A stretch of 64,000 bases of DNA from assembly GCF_014397785.1 (NCBI RefSeq), contig NZ_VZQQ01000002.1, positions 124,001-188,000 of the forward strand, written 5' to 3'. The position numbers and the translations under genes are program-made. Each line of letters starts with the position of its first letter. Position 1 is the stretch's first letter. The DNA comes from Paraburkholderia podalyriae (lineage in GTDB: Bacteria; Pseudomonadota; Gammaproteobacteria; Burkholderiales; Burkholderiaceae). The notes under the pieces were generated by a model. The model saw only the letters and a program-made list of their open reading frames with translations, did no database searches and had not been told where the DNA came from. Below are positions 8,097-17,682 of this stretch, in pieces.

Positions 8097-11000
8097 ATGG
8101 TTCCGGCGCCGATGAGTAACCGACTCCAGATCTTGTGGGACGATGGCGAGCGTGTCTTCTGTCGGGGGCGGCGCCCGGGCGATGTCGGCGGCGACTATGT
8201 GCTGATGGTGCGGCCCGCCGCCGAACCTGCGCCGCCGGCGAGCCTCGATCGTCTCGCTCATGAATTCGCACTGAAAGACGAACTCGATGGCGCGTGGGCG
8301 GTGCGGCCATTGGAACTGGTTCGCGAAGAGGGCCGCACGCTACTGGTGCTCGAGGATCCTGGCGGTGAGCCGCTCGGGCGGCTGCTCGGCGCGCCCATGG
8401 ATGCGGGCAGCGCGTTGCGCCTCACCGTCGGCATCGCCGCGGCGCTGGGCAAACTGCACCAGCGCGGCCTTGTCCACAAGGATCTCAAGCCCGCCCATAT
8501 CCTGGTGAACGGCGCGGACGGACAGGTGCGGCTCACGGGATTCGGCATCGCCTCGCGGCTGCCGCGCGAACGGCGGGCGCCCGAGCCGCCCGAGACCATC
8601 GCCGGCACCCTCGCCTACATGGCGCCCGAGCAGACCGGCCGGATGAACCGCTCGATCGATTCGCGCAGCGACCTCTATTCGCTCGGCGTCACGCTCTATC
8701 AGATGCTCACCGGCGCGCTGCCGTTTACGGCCGCCGACCCCATGGAATGGGTGCACTGCCATATCGCCAGAAAGCCGGTGCCGCCTGGCGAGCGGTTGGA
8801 GACGGTCCCCGCTGCGCTCTGCCGGATCGTCATGAAGCTGCTCGCCAAGACCGCCGAGGAGCGCTATCAGACCGCGGTCGGCGTCGAGCGGGATCTGCGA
8901 CGCTGCCTCACCAGTTGGGAGCGCGATGGCCAGCTCGACGACTTCCCGCTGGGCGAACACGACACCCCCGACCGGCTGCTGATTCCCGAGAAGCTGTACG
9001 GACGGGAGCGCGAGATCGACACCATGGTTGCCGCGTTCGATCGGGTCGTCAAACGCGGCGCGCCCGAACTGGTGCTGGTCTCCGGCTATTCCGGCATCGG
9101 CAAATCCTCGGTCGTCAATGAACTGCACAAAGTGCTGGTGCCGCCGCGGGGGCTCTTCGCCTCCGGCAAGTTCGACCAGTACAAACGCGACATTCCTTAT
9201 TCGACGCTGGTGCAGGCTTTTCAAAGTCTGGTGAGGCCGCTTCTCGGCAAAAGCGACACCGAACTGGCGAGCTGGCGCGGCGCGTTTCTGGAGGCGCTGG
9301 GCCCGAATGCACGGCTCATGACCGATCTCATCCCCGAACTGAAGCTCATCATCGGTGAGCAGATCGCGGTCCCGGAGCTCGACCCGCAGCAGGCGCAAAG
9401 CCGATTCCAGCTCGTGTTCCAGCGCTTCATCGGCGTGTTTGCCCGGCCGGAACATCCGCTCGCGCTGTTTCTCGATGATCTGCAGTGGCTCGATGCGGCG
9501 ACGCTTGATCTGCTCGAGGATCTGCTGACCCGCTCGGAACTGCGATACCTGATGCTGATCGGCGCTTACCGGGACAACGAAATCGATGCCACGCATCCGC
9601 TAATGGTCAAACTTCGGGCTATCAGGAACACAGGCGCCACGATCGCGGAAATCAGGCTCGCACCGCTCACCCATCAGCACATAGAGAAGTTGATTGCGGA
9701 TGCCCTTCACTGCAAGTCGAAGCATGCGGCGGCGCTCGCGCAGCTGGTGCATGAGAAGACCGCCGGCAATCCGTTCTTCGTGATTCAGTTTCTTTACTTG
9801 CTTGCCGAAGAGGCGCTACTCACCTTCGACTATGACGCGGCGTGCTGGTGCTGGGATTTCGATCGCATCTACGCCAAGGGTTATACCGAGAATGTGGTGG
9901 ACCTCATGGCCGGCAGGTTGACCCGCCTGCCGGTCGGAGCGCAGCAGGCGTTGCAACAGCTCGCCTGCCTTGGCAACGTGGCCGCGAGCGCGATGCTTTC
10001 AATCGTTCTCGGCGCCTCGAAGATGCAGGTCAACGCGGCGCTATGGCCGGCGGTGCAGCAGGAACTGGTCGAACATCTGGAAGGCTCTTACAGATTTATC
10101 CACGACCGGGTGCAGGAGGCCGCCTATTCACTGATCCCGCAAACGTTGCGGGCTGAAGTCCATCTCCGGATCGGACGGCTGCTGGTGACGCAGACGCCCC
10201 CCGAGAAACGGGAGGAGGCGATCTTCGAGATCGTCAATCAGCTCAACCGCGGCGCCGCGCTGATCACCGAACAAGAGGAGCGGGACCAGCTCGCCGAGCT
10301 CAATCTGACCGCGGGCAGGCGCGCCAAGGGGGCCACCGCCTACGCCTCGGCGCTCACCTATCTCAATGCCGGTGCGGCGCTGTTGGCGACGGATAGCTGG
10401 GAGCGCCGGCACGAGCTGATGTTTGCGCTGGAGCTGAACCGGGCCGAATGCGAGTTCCTCAGCGGTGCCCGGACAGTCGCAGAAGACCGGTTGAACGCGC
10501 TTTCGCCTCGGGCTGCAACGACCATCGAGCGTGCGTCGGTCGCCTGCCTGCTTCTGGACCTCTACACGGCGCTTGGTCAGAGCGGCCGCGCCGTTGCCGT
10601 TGGCCTCGACTATCTCCGGCATTTGGGGGTCGACTGGTCGCCGCAGCCGACAGAGGAGGACGTGCGACGCGAATACCAGCGATTCTGGTCCCAGCTCGGG
10701 CGCCGCAGCATCGAGGATCTGATCGAACTGCCGTTGATGGCCGATCCAGCATCTCTGGCGACGATGGAGGTCCTGACCAAGCTCGTGTCGCCTGCATTCC
10801 ATACGGAAAAGAACCTCTATCCCCTCGCCATGTGCTGGGCGGTCAATCTCAGCCTGGAGCGGGGCAACAGCGACGCATCGTGCGCGACCTACGCATGGTT
10901 TGGCTGCGTCGCCAGCGCGCACTTCGGCGACCACGAGTCGGCCTATCGCTTGGGGCAACTCGGCTGCGAACTGGCAGAGCGACGCGGATTCACGCGCTTT

Positions 11001-13667
11001 CAGGCCCGGACCTATATGGCAGCGGGAAGTCACCTGATTCCATTCGCAAGGCAGGTCGGGACTGCACGCGATCTGCTGCGCCGTGGGTTCGAGATCGCGA
11101 ACCGGAGCGGCGATCTGCTGTTTATGGGGTGGTACAGGGGTCTCTACCTGATCGACAATCTTCTCGCAGCGGGCACGCCTCTCATCGAGGTCCAACGCGA
11201 AGCCGAGGGCGGTCTCGCATTTGCACAAAAGATGCAATTGGGGCACCACGTCGAGCTCATCGCATCGTACCTGGGGCTGGTCCGGATGCTGCGCGGCTTG
11301 ACGTCGACATTCGGCTCTTTCAATGACGAACAGTTCGACGAAGTCCAGATCGAAACGCGTCTGGCTAGTGACCCGCAGTTCGCGTGGATCGATTGCCTTT
11401 ACCATACCCGAAAGCTGCAGGCCCACTTCCATGCTGGCAACTTTGCCGCTGCCATCCAGGCGGCATCCAGAGCGGAACAGGTGCATCCGGGCATCTTGCG
11501 ATTGCTGTTCACAGCCGCGGATCATCGCTTTTACTGTGCGCTGGCCCATGCCGCCTGTTGCGAGCGCGAACCGGCCGGCGCGCGACAGCAGCAGCTGGAC
11601 GTTGTCGTTGCGCACCATCACCAGCTCCGGGCTTGGGCGGACAACTGTCCGGAGAATTTCGAGGACCGCGCGGCGCTGGTAGGTGCCGAGATCGCTCGCC
11701 TTGAAGGCCGCGATGTCGACGCGATGCGCCTCTACGAACAGGCGATCCGTGCGGCGCGCGACAATGGCTTCGTCCAGAACGAGGCGATCGCGTACGAAGT
11801 GGCCGCGCGCTTTTACGCCGCGCGCGGCTTCGAACAGTTTCGGCGCCTGTATTTGCGGCAGGCTCACTCCTGCTACCTGCGTTGGGGAGCCAACGGGAAG
11901 GCGCGGCAACTTGAGGAACAGTATCCGCACCTTGGCGTGGAAGAGCCCGCGCCCCGTCTGACGAGCACAATCGGCGCGCCGGTCGAACATCTCGATCTGA
12001 CGACTGTGATCAAGGTATCGCAGGCCGTCTCGGGCGACATCGTCCTCGACAAGCTGATCGATACGCTCATGCGCACGGCGATTGAACAGGCCGGTGCCGA
12101 GCGGGGTCTGTTGATTCTTCCAGACGGCGGCGAACAACGGATAGCAGCAGAAGCGACGACCGGCGGCGACACGACCCAGGTGCAGCTGCGCGAGAAGCCG
12201 GTGACTGCGGCGGTGCTGCCGGAGTCGGTCCTCTACCATGTGCTACGCACCCGGGAGAGCGTCATTCTCAACGATGCCGCGGCCCAGCCCCCGTTTGCGA
12301 CGGACCCCTACGTCCATCAGCATCGTGCCCGTTCGATTCTCTGCCTGCCCCTGATGAATCAGGCCAGGCTAACCGGCGCGCTTTACCTCGAAAACAATCT
12401 GATGACCCACGTCTTCGCACCGGCCCGCATCGCCGTGTTGAAGCTGCTCGCCTCGCAGGCGGCGATCGCGCTGGAAAATGCCCGCTTATACCGCGACCTC
12501 GCGGAACGCGAGGCTCAGATCCGGCGTTTGGTCGACGCCAACATCATCGGGATCGTCATGCGGAACAATGAAGGTGCAATTCTCGAGGCCAATGACGCGT
12601 TTCTACGAATCGTGGGATACGACCGTGAAGATCTCGTCGCGGGTCGCGTGCGGTGGACGGAGCTGACAACTCCGGAATCACGCGAGCGCACCGCACATGC
12701 CCTGTCCGAACTCAAGAATACCGGGACCCACAAACCGTTCGAGAAGGAGTATTTCCGTAAGGATGGCAGGCGTGTGACTGTGCTGACCGGGGCAGCGGTC
12801 TTCGAGGAAGGCGGGAGCGCGGGTGTCGCTTTCGTGCTCGATCTGACCGAGCTTAAGCAGGCGGAAGGAAAAGTCCGCGAGAGCGAGCGGCGCTATCGTG
12901 AAGTGCAGATGGAACTGGCGCATGCGAACCGCGTAGCCACCATGGGCCAGCTCGCGTCCTCAATTGCGCATGAGGTCAACCAGCCGATCGCCGCGACGGT
13001 CACCAACGCCGCAGCTGCGCTGCGCTGGCTGGACGCCCAGCCGCCTGACGTCGAGGAGGTGCGGCAGGCGCTCCGCCGTATCGTCAATGACGGTAATCGG
13101 GCGGGGGACGTGATCGGCCGGATCCGTCAACTCATCAGGAAGGCGCCACCACGCAAGGAAACGGTGGATATCAACAAGGCGATCCGCGAGGTGATCGAGC
13201 TCACCCGTGGCGAAACCGTGAAGCACGGCGCCTCGGTGCAGGTGCAACTTGCAGACGGCCTGCCCTTCATTGAGGGAGACCGTGTCGAATTGCAACAGGT
13301 CCTCCTGAACCTGGTCATCAACGCAATCGAGGCCATGAGCGACGTCAGCGATGGGGCGCGGGAAGTGCTGATCAGCACGGGAAACGCCGACGCTGACTGC
13401 GTACTTGTGACCGTGCGCGATTCGGGGCCGGGCTTTGCCCCGGACAGCACTCCCGAGCATGTTTTCGCCTCGTTCTATACAACGAAGCCCACCGGTTTGG
13501 GTATGGGGCTGTCGATCTGCCGTTCGATCGTCGAGGCACACGGCGGACGATTGTGGGCGAACGCAAACGAGCCTCGCGGCGCGATCTTTCAATTCACGGT
13601 GCGCGCTCACCAAAAAGTTCAAGCGGTTGCTGAAAGGCATTGCGTTCAGGGACGGCGAGCCGGTTAA
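8097..13667 (+). CDS. Trifunctional Ser/Thr-kinase-like/ATPase/sensor histidine kinase
   Basis: A very large (1856-residue) sensor. Order of domains: protein-kinase fold (1-290) with catalytic-loop HKDLKP (Asp129) and YMAPEQTGR; a PknK-like STAND/AAA ATPase with LYGREREI, Walker A GYSGIGKS near 331 and Walker B LALFLDDLQW near 455; a long TPR-like helical stretch (about 700-1270); GAF (about 1302-1470); PAS (about 1471-1590); HisKA with His1625 in SSIAHEVNQP; and HATPase with NLVINAIEAM, RDSGPGF and GLGMGLSI. The kinase domain reads GFG (148-150) where DFG is expected and has no obvious VAIK lysine, so it may not phosphorylate. An in-frame ATG at 8112 is an alternative start; neither has a clear ribosome site. 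Nearby FixJ-type receivers are likely partners. Confidence 0.9.
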   Translation: MVPAPMSNRLQILWDDGERVFCRGRRPGDVGGDYVLMVRPAAEPAPPASLDRLAHEFALKDELDGAWAVRPLELVREEGRTLLVLEDPGGEPLGRLLGAPMDAGSALRLTVGIAAALGKLHQRGLVHKDLKPAHILVNGADGQVRLTGFGIASRLPRERRAPEPPETIAGTLAYMAPEQTGRMNRSIDSRSDLYSLGVTLYQMLTGALPFTAADPMEWVHCHIARKPVPPGERLETVPAALCRIVMKLLAKTAEERYQTAVGVERDLRRCLTSWERDGQLDDFPLGEHDTPDRLLIPEKLYGREREIDTMVAAFDRVVKRGAPELVLVSGYSGIGKSSVVNELHKVLVPPRGLFASGKFDQYKRDIPYSTLVQAFQSLVRPLLGKSDTELASWRGAFLEALGPNARLMTDLIPELKLIIGEQIAVPELDPQQAQSRFQLVFQRFIGVFARPEHPLALFLDDLQWLDAATLDLLEDLLTRSELRYLMLIGAYRDNEIDATHPLMVKLRAIRNTGATIAEIRLAPLTHQHIEKLIADALHCKSKHAAALAQLVHEKTAGNPFFVIQFLYLLAEEALLTFDYDAACWCWDFDRIYAKGYTENVVDLMAGRLTRLPVGAQQALQQLACLGNVAASAMLSIVLGASKMQVNAALWPAVQQELVEHLEGSYRFIHDRVQEAAYSLIPQTLRAEVHLRIGRLLVTQTPPEKREEAIFEIVNQLNRGAALITEQEERDQLAELNLTAGRRAKGATAYASALTYLNAGAALLATDSWERRHELMFALELNRAECEFLSGARTVAEDRLNALSPRAATTIERASVACLLLDLYTALGQSGRAVAVGLDYLRHLGVDWSPQPTEEDVRREYQRFWSQLGRRSIEDLIELPLMADPASLATMEVLTKLVSPAFHTEKNLYPLAMCWAVNLSLERGNSDASCATYAWFGCVASAHFGDHESAYRLGQLGCELAERRGFTRFQARTYMAAGSHLIPFARQVGTARDLLRRGFEIANRSGDLLFMGWYRGLYLIDNLLAAGTPLIEVQREAEGGLAFAQKMQLGHHVELIASYLGLVRMLRGLTSTFGSFNDEQFDEVQIETRLASDPQFAWIDCLYHTRKLQAHFHAGNFAAAIQAASRAEQVHPGILRLLFTAADHRFYCALAHAACCEREPAGARQQQLDVVVAHHHQLRAWADNCPENFEDRAALVGAEIARLEGRDVDAMRLYEQAIRAARDNGFVQNEAIAYEVAARFYAARGFEQFRRLYLRQAHSCYLRWGANGKARQLEEQYPHLGVEEPAPRLTSTIGAPVEHLDLTTVIKVSQAVSGDIVLDKLIDTLMRTAIEQAGAERGLLILPDGGEQRIAAEATTGGDTTQVQLREKPVTAAVLPESVLYHVLRTRESVILNDAAAQPPFATDPYVHQHRARSILCLPLMNQARLTGALYLENNLMTHVFAPARIAVLKLLASQAAIALENARLYRDLAEREAQIRRLVDANIIGIVMRNNEGAILEANDAFLRIVGYDREDLVAGRVRWTELTTPESRERTAHALSELKNTGTHKPFEKEYFRKDGRRVTVLTGAAVFEEGGSAGVAFVLDLTELKQAEGKVRESERRYREVQMELAHANRVATMGQLASSIAHEVNQPIAATVTNAAAALRWLDAQPPDVEEVRQALRRIVNDGNRAGDVIGRIRQLIRKAPPRKETVDINKAIREVIELTRGETVKHGASVQVQLADGLPFIEGDRVELQQVLLNLVINAIEAMSDVSDGAREVLISTGNADADCVLVTVRDSGPGFAPDSTPEHVFASFYTTKPTGLGMGLSICRSIVEAHGGRLWANANEPRGAIFQFTVRAHQKVQAVAERHCVQGRRAG

Positions 13668-13782
13668 GGACGATCACCCCCCTCATCAAAATTCGCCGCG
13701 TGAAGATCGCTACTTATCAAGCCGTACAGACACCACTCCTGGTGTTAGCTCCGTGACGTGAAAATTACATGCTTGACATATT

Positions 13783-13832
13783 TGTATAAAACACACGTTG
13801 TCCATATTTCAAAAAATTCACTATGTATACAA
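13783..13832. promoter_or_regulatory. Porin promoter region with TTGTATA/TATACAA dyad
   Basis: The AT-rich stretch before the porin contains TTGTATA (13783-13789) and its inverted copy TATACAA (13826-13832), 36 bases apart, as well as a TTGACA hexamer at 13773-13778. This is where the porin promoter and a regulator site would be expected. The exact -10 is not clear. Confidence 0.35.
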
Positions 13833-13898
13833 GGCTAGACTTTCGTCTCCCGTAAACGCTGCCTGTTTGCGAGGAGTACTCAGTTATGGAGAGTCTTG

Positions 13899-15095
13899 AT
13901 GAAGTACAAAGTATTGTCTGCCGCGCTGCTTGCAGCTCTCGGCACGACCGCAGCGCATGCGCAAAGCAGCGTGACCCTGTACGGCCTGCTGGATGAAGGC
14001 ATTAGTTATAGCAACAACACCGGCGGTCACAGCAATGTGAAGTTGACCGACGCCATGATGCAAAGCAATCGTTGGGGCCTGAGAGGCGCCGAAGATCTGG
14101 GTGGTGGCCTGAAGGCACTGTTCGTGCTGGAAAACGGCTTCACGCTGAGCAACGGCAAGCTTGGCCAGGGTGGCCGCGAATTCGGCCGAAGCGCCTATGT
14201 CGGCCTGTCGAGCAACCAGTTCGGCACCCTGACCATGGGTCGTCAGAACGAATTCATGTACGACTGGGTCAGCCATGTATCGATGGAAAACTTCAACGGC
14301 GCAGGTGGCAATACCTTCGCGCACGTGATGGACAACGACAACATGCTCGGAACGTTCCGCGTCAACAACGCGGTGAAATACCAGAGCCCGAATTACTATG
14401 GCCTGACCGTCGGCGCCTTGTATGGCCTCTCGAACCAGGCCGGCGGCTTCGCGAACAACCGTGCGTACAGTTTTGGTGCCATGTACAACAACGGGCCGAT
14501 TCTTGCGACGTTGGGTTACACGCAGATTAACAACAACATCAGCAGCCTCAACAACAGTGGCGCAGTTGATAACAGCGCCAACGGCAGCGGCACCGGTGAC
14601 CAGAACTTCACCGCAGGGCGTCAGCGTACCTTCGGCGGCGGCTTGAACTACACGTTCGGCCCGGCCAAAGTTGGTTTTGTGATCACGGACACCAAGCTGA
14701 ACAACGCAACCGCTTTCCCCGGCGGCGGTACGTTGACGGTTGCAAACGCCGCTTATGTTCATTTCACGAACTATGAAGTGAACGCGCATTACAGCCTGAC
14801 CCCGGCATTGACCTTGGGCGCAGCTTACACTTTCACCGATGGCAAGTTCGACAACACTGGGAACGCGGCATCGCCGAAGTGGAACCAACTCAGCCTGTTG
14901 TCGGATTACGCCCTGTCGAACCGCACGGACGTGTACGCAGTCGCCAACTGGTCACACCTGAGCGGCGGTCTGAACTCGGCGGCACCGGGTAATTCGAGCT
15001 TGACTGCATTTGAAGGCGCAAGCTCCTATGTCGGCGGCATTGCGGCAACGAAGAACCAGGTGGTCGTGGGCGCTGGTCTGCGCACCCGCTTCTAA
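13899..15095 (+). CDS. Gram-negative porin (Burkholderia OmpC-like)
   Basis: The 398-residue outer-membrane protein has a signal peptide ending in AAHAQ, then SSVTLYGLLDEGISY, the standard start of Burkholderiales trimeric porins, followed by NRWGLRGAEDLGGGLKA and FVLENGF. Alternating strands continue to the C-terminal GAGLRTRF, with the terminal phenylalanine used by the BAM complex. Start ATG 13899 has GGAGAG upstream; a TTG one codon earlier is less likely. Its role is passive diffusion of small hydrophilic solutes. It is monocistronic, and the nearest good terminator is 255 bases downstream at 15351-15377. Confidence 0.95.
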   Translation: MKYKVLSAALLAALGTTAAHAQSSVTLYGLLDEGISYSNNTGGHSNVKLTDAMMQSNRWGLRGAEDLGGGLKALFVLENGFTLSNGKLGQGGREFGRSAYVGLSSNQFGTLTMGRQNEFMYDWVSHVSMENFNGAGGNTFAHVMDNDNMLGTFRVNNAVKYQSPNYYGLTVGALYGLSNQAGGFANNRAYSFGAMYNNGPILATLGYTQINNNISSLNNSGAVDNSANGSGTGDQNFTAGRQRTFGGGLNYTFGPAKVGFVITDTKLNNATAFPGGGTLTVANAAYVHFTNYEVNAHYSLTPALTLGAAYTFTDGKFDNTGNAASPKWNQLSLLSDYALSNRTDVYAVANWSHLSGGLNSAAPGNSSLTAFEGASSYVGGIAATKNQVVVGAGLRTRF

Positions 15096-15350
15096 GTCCT
15101 GATCGAACGGTTGAGGAACGCCGGGCTTGCGGCAATTCGCGTGCGGCAGGCAGGCATGTTTCTCAACCGGCGATGACTGATATTTGTATCGTTGGGGCTC
15201 GATTCGTGGGAGCGGAACATTCGCTTCCCGGGAGAGAGCCGAGTATTGAAGGGGAGACAAGCTACATCAACTGCGTTATTCGAGCGCGAGAGGCTTGATA
15301 ACGTTGCCGGTAGTCCCTGTCACCGACAAGCGTTCTCCGAGAAACAGTTG

Positions 15351-15377
15351 GCCCGCCCATTCTGGCGGGCTTTTTTT
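15351..15377 (+). terminator. Rho-independent terminator
   Basis: GCCCGCC pairs perfectly with GGCGGGC around a 6-base loop (CATTCT), followed by seven T residues. This is a classic intrinsic terminator on the plus strand. It ends either porin mRNA or an independent small transcript. Confidence 0.9.
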
Positions 15378-15434
15378 GGGGGTGACCGTGCCGATCGCGC
15401 CGAGCCGAACACAACGCTGACGAAAGCGGCTTGA

Positions 15435-15480
15435 TGGTGTGATATTTCCACGCGGCATCGAGCACAAAAAGATCACACCA
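15435..15480. repeat. Inverted repeat TGGTGTGAT ... ATCACACCA
   Basis: Perfect 9-base arms at 15435-15443 and 15472-15480 separated by 28 bases, about 100-150 bases upstream of the hydrolase. It could be a paired operator or an RNA stem. The arms contain TGTGA, the CRP/FNR half-site core, which is suggestive only. Confidence 0.4.
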
Positions 15481-15581
15481 TGAGCGTCGGTGACGATCAG
15501 GAGTTCGGACGGATTCGCGCCCTGAAACCATTCGAGATCGTTTATGAACTCGCGCTTTAAGCAAGCAAACGGAAGTCATCC

Positions 15582-16637
15582 ATGAAATTCACCAAGTTGT
15601 TTGTACTCGCGTGCGCTGCATTCGTAGGTGTTTCGGGCGTTGCCCTCGCCGGAGACGACGCGCTTGCCCAGCGGCGGGTGCCCGCAAAGATCCTGCCAAT
15701 GCCGGCAGATGTTAGCCCCGAATTGCAAAAGCTCATCGCGGCGCCCTATAACCCAGCATGGAATGTGTTGTGGACCACGGGCGAGCAATGGAGAGTGGCA
15801 GCCAACGCGCAGGCTGCCAAGGTCATGCAAACCCAACCGGCCATGCGCGAACGCCTCGGTGTGACGGTGCAGCCCAATACAATCAACGGTGTGAGGGTGT
15901 ACGTCGTGACGCCCGATGTTATTCCGCCCGATCACCACGACAAGGTGCTAATTCACATTCATGGCGGCTGCTATGAGCTTTACCCGGGCGAGGCGGGCAC
16001 GAACGAAGCCGTCATCATGGCGGGCCTGGGGCATTACAAGGTGATTTCTGTTGACTATCGGATGCCGCCTGAGGGTTACTTCCCCGCTGCGCTTGACGAT
16101 GTCGAGACGGTCTACAAGGCGGTACTGCGGGCGAACGATGCGAAGAACGTGGGCGTTTTTGGGACCTCGGCGGGTGGTGCTTTGGTGCTGGAGCTGATGC
16201 TGCGCGCGAAACAGGAAGGCCTGCAAATGCCCGGCGCGATCGCGCCAGGTACGCCAATGTCGGACCTCACGAAGACTGGCGATTCGTTCTACACCAATGA
16301 AAAGGTCGACAACGTCCTGGTGTCACGCGATGGATTCTGCGATGCCGCGGCCGTAGTCTATGCGCACGGCCATGATCTCAAAGACCCACTGCTCTCACCT
16401 GTCTATGGAGACATGCACGGTTTTCCGCCGGCTATCCTGACCACGGGAACCCGGGACCTGCTGCTCAGCAACACCATTCGTGTGCATCGGAAGCTTCGGG
16501 AGGCGGGTATCGATGCACAACTCGAGGTCTTTGACGGCATGTCGCACGCGCAGTACCAAATGGATGACCGCATACCCGAGACAAAAGAAGCGTTTGGTGA
16601 AATTACCGAGTTCTTCAACAGGCACCTCGGTCATTGA
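15582..16637 (+). CDS. Secreted alpha/beta hydrolase (HSL-type esterase)
   Basis: A 351-residue exported protein: signal peptide to about residue 24 (GVSGVALAGD), then an alpha/beta-hydrolase fold of the hormone-sensitive-lipase group. The oxyanion motif HGG is at His127 (IHIHGGCYEL), the nucleophile is Ser196 in GTSAGG, and acid and base are expected in the GTRDLLLS and GMSHAQYQ segments. Members hydrolyse short-chain esters. The start is supported by GGAAG at normal spacing. The gene is monocistronic, downstream of the inverted repeat at 15435. Confidence 0.88.
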   Translation: MKFTKLFVLACAAFVGVSGVALAGDDALAQRRVPAKILPMPADVSPELQKLIAAPYNPAWNVLWTTGEQWRVAANAQAAKVMQTQPAMRERLGVTVQPNTINGVRVYVVTPDVIPPDHHDKVLIHIHGGCYELYPGEAGTNEAVIMAGLGHYKVISVDYRMPPEGYFPAALDDVETVYKAVLRANDAKNVGVFGTSAGGALVLELMLRAKQEGLQMPGAIAPGTPMSDLTKTGDSFYTNEKVDNVLVSRDGFCDAAAVVYAHGHDLKDPLLSPVYGDMHGFPPAILTTGTRDLLLSNTIRVHRKLREAGIDAQLEVFDGMSHAQYQMDDRIPETKEAFGEITEFFNRHLGH

Positions 16638-16739
16638 CCAGGCTTCTTCTACAGGGCTGTCGTCATTTCTCTCGTTACTACTGCCGCCGTGATGATTACC
16701 GCGAGGCACTTCTGGATTATGTCGTGCAGCAGGAGCACT

Positions 16740-16935
16740 GACTGATCGCGATGGAATCATGCGCCGGGACGCAGTTTCTGGTGACCAAAGCGCAAATGCT
16801 CGGTCACGAAGTACGGCTCGCCCCGGCGCAGTTTGCCGCACCATTTCGCAAATCGAACAAGAACGACTTTAGTGACGCAGAGGCAATTGCCGAAGCAGCC
16901 GTAAGAGGTCACATGAGGTTTTCGCGCATCAAGAA
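16740..16935 (+). pseudogene. IS110-family transposase fragment
   Basis: Translation of this stretch gives MESCAGTQFLV, LGHEVRLAPAQFAAPF, KSNKNDFSDAEAIAEA and AVRGHMRF, which line up with the DEDD transposase N-terminal domain of IS110 elements (typically MEACGGAHH..., KSNKND..DAEAI). Neither the preceding N-terminal part nor the C-terminal serine domain is present, and no element ends are visible, so this is a decayed remnant between the hydrolase and the DUF4148 gene. Confidence 0.82.
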
Positions 16936-16965
16936 GGCTCGCACCCGGCGACCTCAGTCTCAACT

Positions 16966-17247
16966 TTATTCCGACACCGGGTGCGCCGCCGGCATGCCCG
17001 CCGTGTGAATTGCAGCAGTACCGTGTGTGCCATGCTGGATCGCATAGATCTCCCGATTGCGCGCGATCTCTGCGGCCGTCGGCGGATAGTCGCTTTTGGA
17101 CGTCGGCACCAGCCCTTCGGCCTGTGCCTGCTGCAACTGCGCAATGACCTCAGCGCGTGTCAATCCCGACGACGTGGTTTGAGCAAAAGCGTTTGCGCCG
17201 AACGGCAAGCTAAGTGCAGCAACGGCAATCGCGGTAAGCAGTTTCAT
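16966..17247 (-). CDS. DUF4148 domain-containing exported protein
   Basis: A 93-residue protein with a signal peptide (MKLLTAIAVAALSLPFGANAFAQ) and the DUF4148 core LTRAEVIAQLQQAQAEGL followed by YPPTAAEIARNREIY. This is a large paralogous family of small periplasmic proteins in Burkholderia with unknown function. GGAGAGACATC precedes the ATG. Its 3' end abuts the IS110 remnant. Confidence 0.88.
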   Translation of the reverse strand: MKLLTAIAVAALSLPFGANAFAQTTSSGLTRAEVIAQLQQAQAEGLVPTSKSDYPPTAAEIARNREIYAIQHGTHGTAAIHTAGMPAAHPVSE

Positions 17248-17682
17248 GATGTCTCTCCGGGTAGTGGCAAGAAGTGAGTGGCCTGAACCACGCTTCCCAT
17301 TCTCGTCATTTCACCTGTCGGAGCACTGACCCGCAGATTACCTTTTTGTTATCCAGGCATTGCCTCGTGAAACGTCACATCACCGCACGTTCGCATCAAC
17401 GCCCAGGTAACGGAACGGCAATCTAGCCGACCGCAGCCCGTAAGGGCTCTACCATCACACTCCTGAGTCGAGAAGCCCGCGTCACGCGCTCTGACAGCGC
17501 AGGAACGCCGTGCCCTCATGGCCTCATTTCAGGAACCCGTCATGTGGATTGACCGGCTCGCGCTGCGCCGCCCTTATACCACTCCCGCTGGCTCCGAACA
17601 CCCGGTACCCGGATCATCAGCACGTGAAAATTTTGTCAGCGCAGCCTGATTCTTTAGGCATCTGCACAATCGCATCTATGTT
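17248..17682. other. Intergenic region without a supported gene
   Basis: About 435 bases between the DUF4148 start and the end of the TPR gene. I see no ORF with a ribosome site or recognisable product and no clear terminator. The left part should contain the DUF4148 promoter. Confidence 0.4.

Larger units (their letters stand above)
15096..15581. other. Porin 3' region and hydrolase leader
   Basis: About 490 bases with no convincing gene. It holds a strong intrinsic terminator (15351-15377), a long-spaced inverted repeat (15435-15480) and a 26-codon ORF at 15480-15560 that lacks a ribosome site and similarity. The terminator stands 255 bases past the porin stop, leaving room for a long 3' UTR or a small RNA. 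Confidence 0.5.

Noticed and set aside
10128..12239. 703-codon open frame on the minus strand inside the giant sensor gene
   Set aside because: It is antisense to GAF/TPR coding sequence, arginine-rich and without motifs; GC3 bias opens such frames here.
15480..15560. 26-codon ORF beginning in the inverted repeat
   Set aside because: No Shine-Dalgarno site, no similarity, and its start lies inside the repeat arm.
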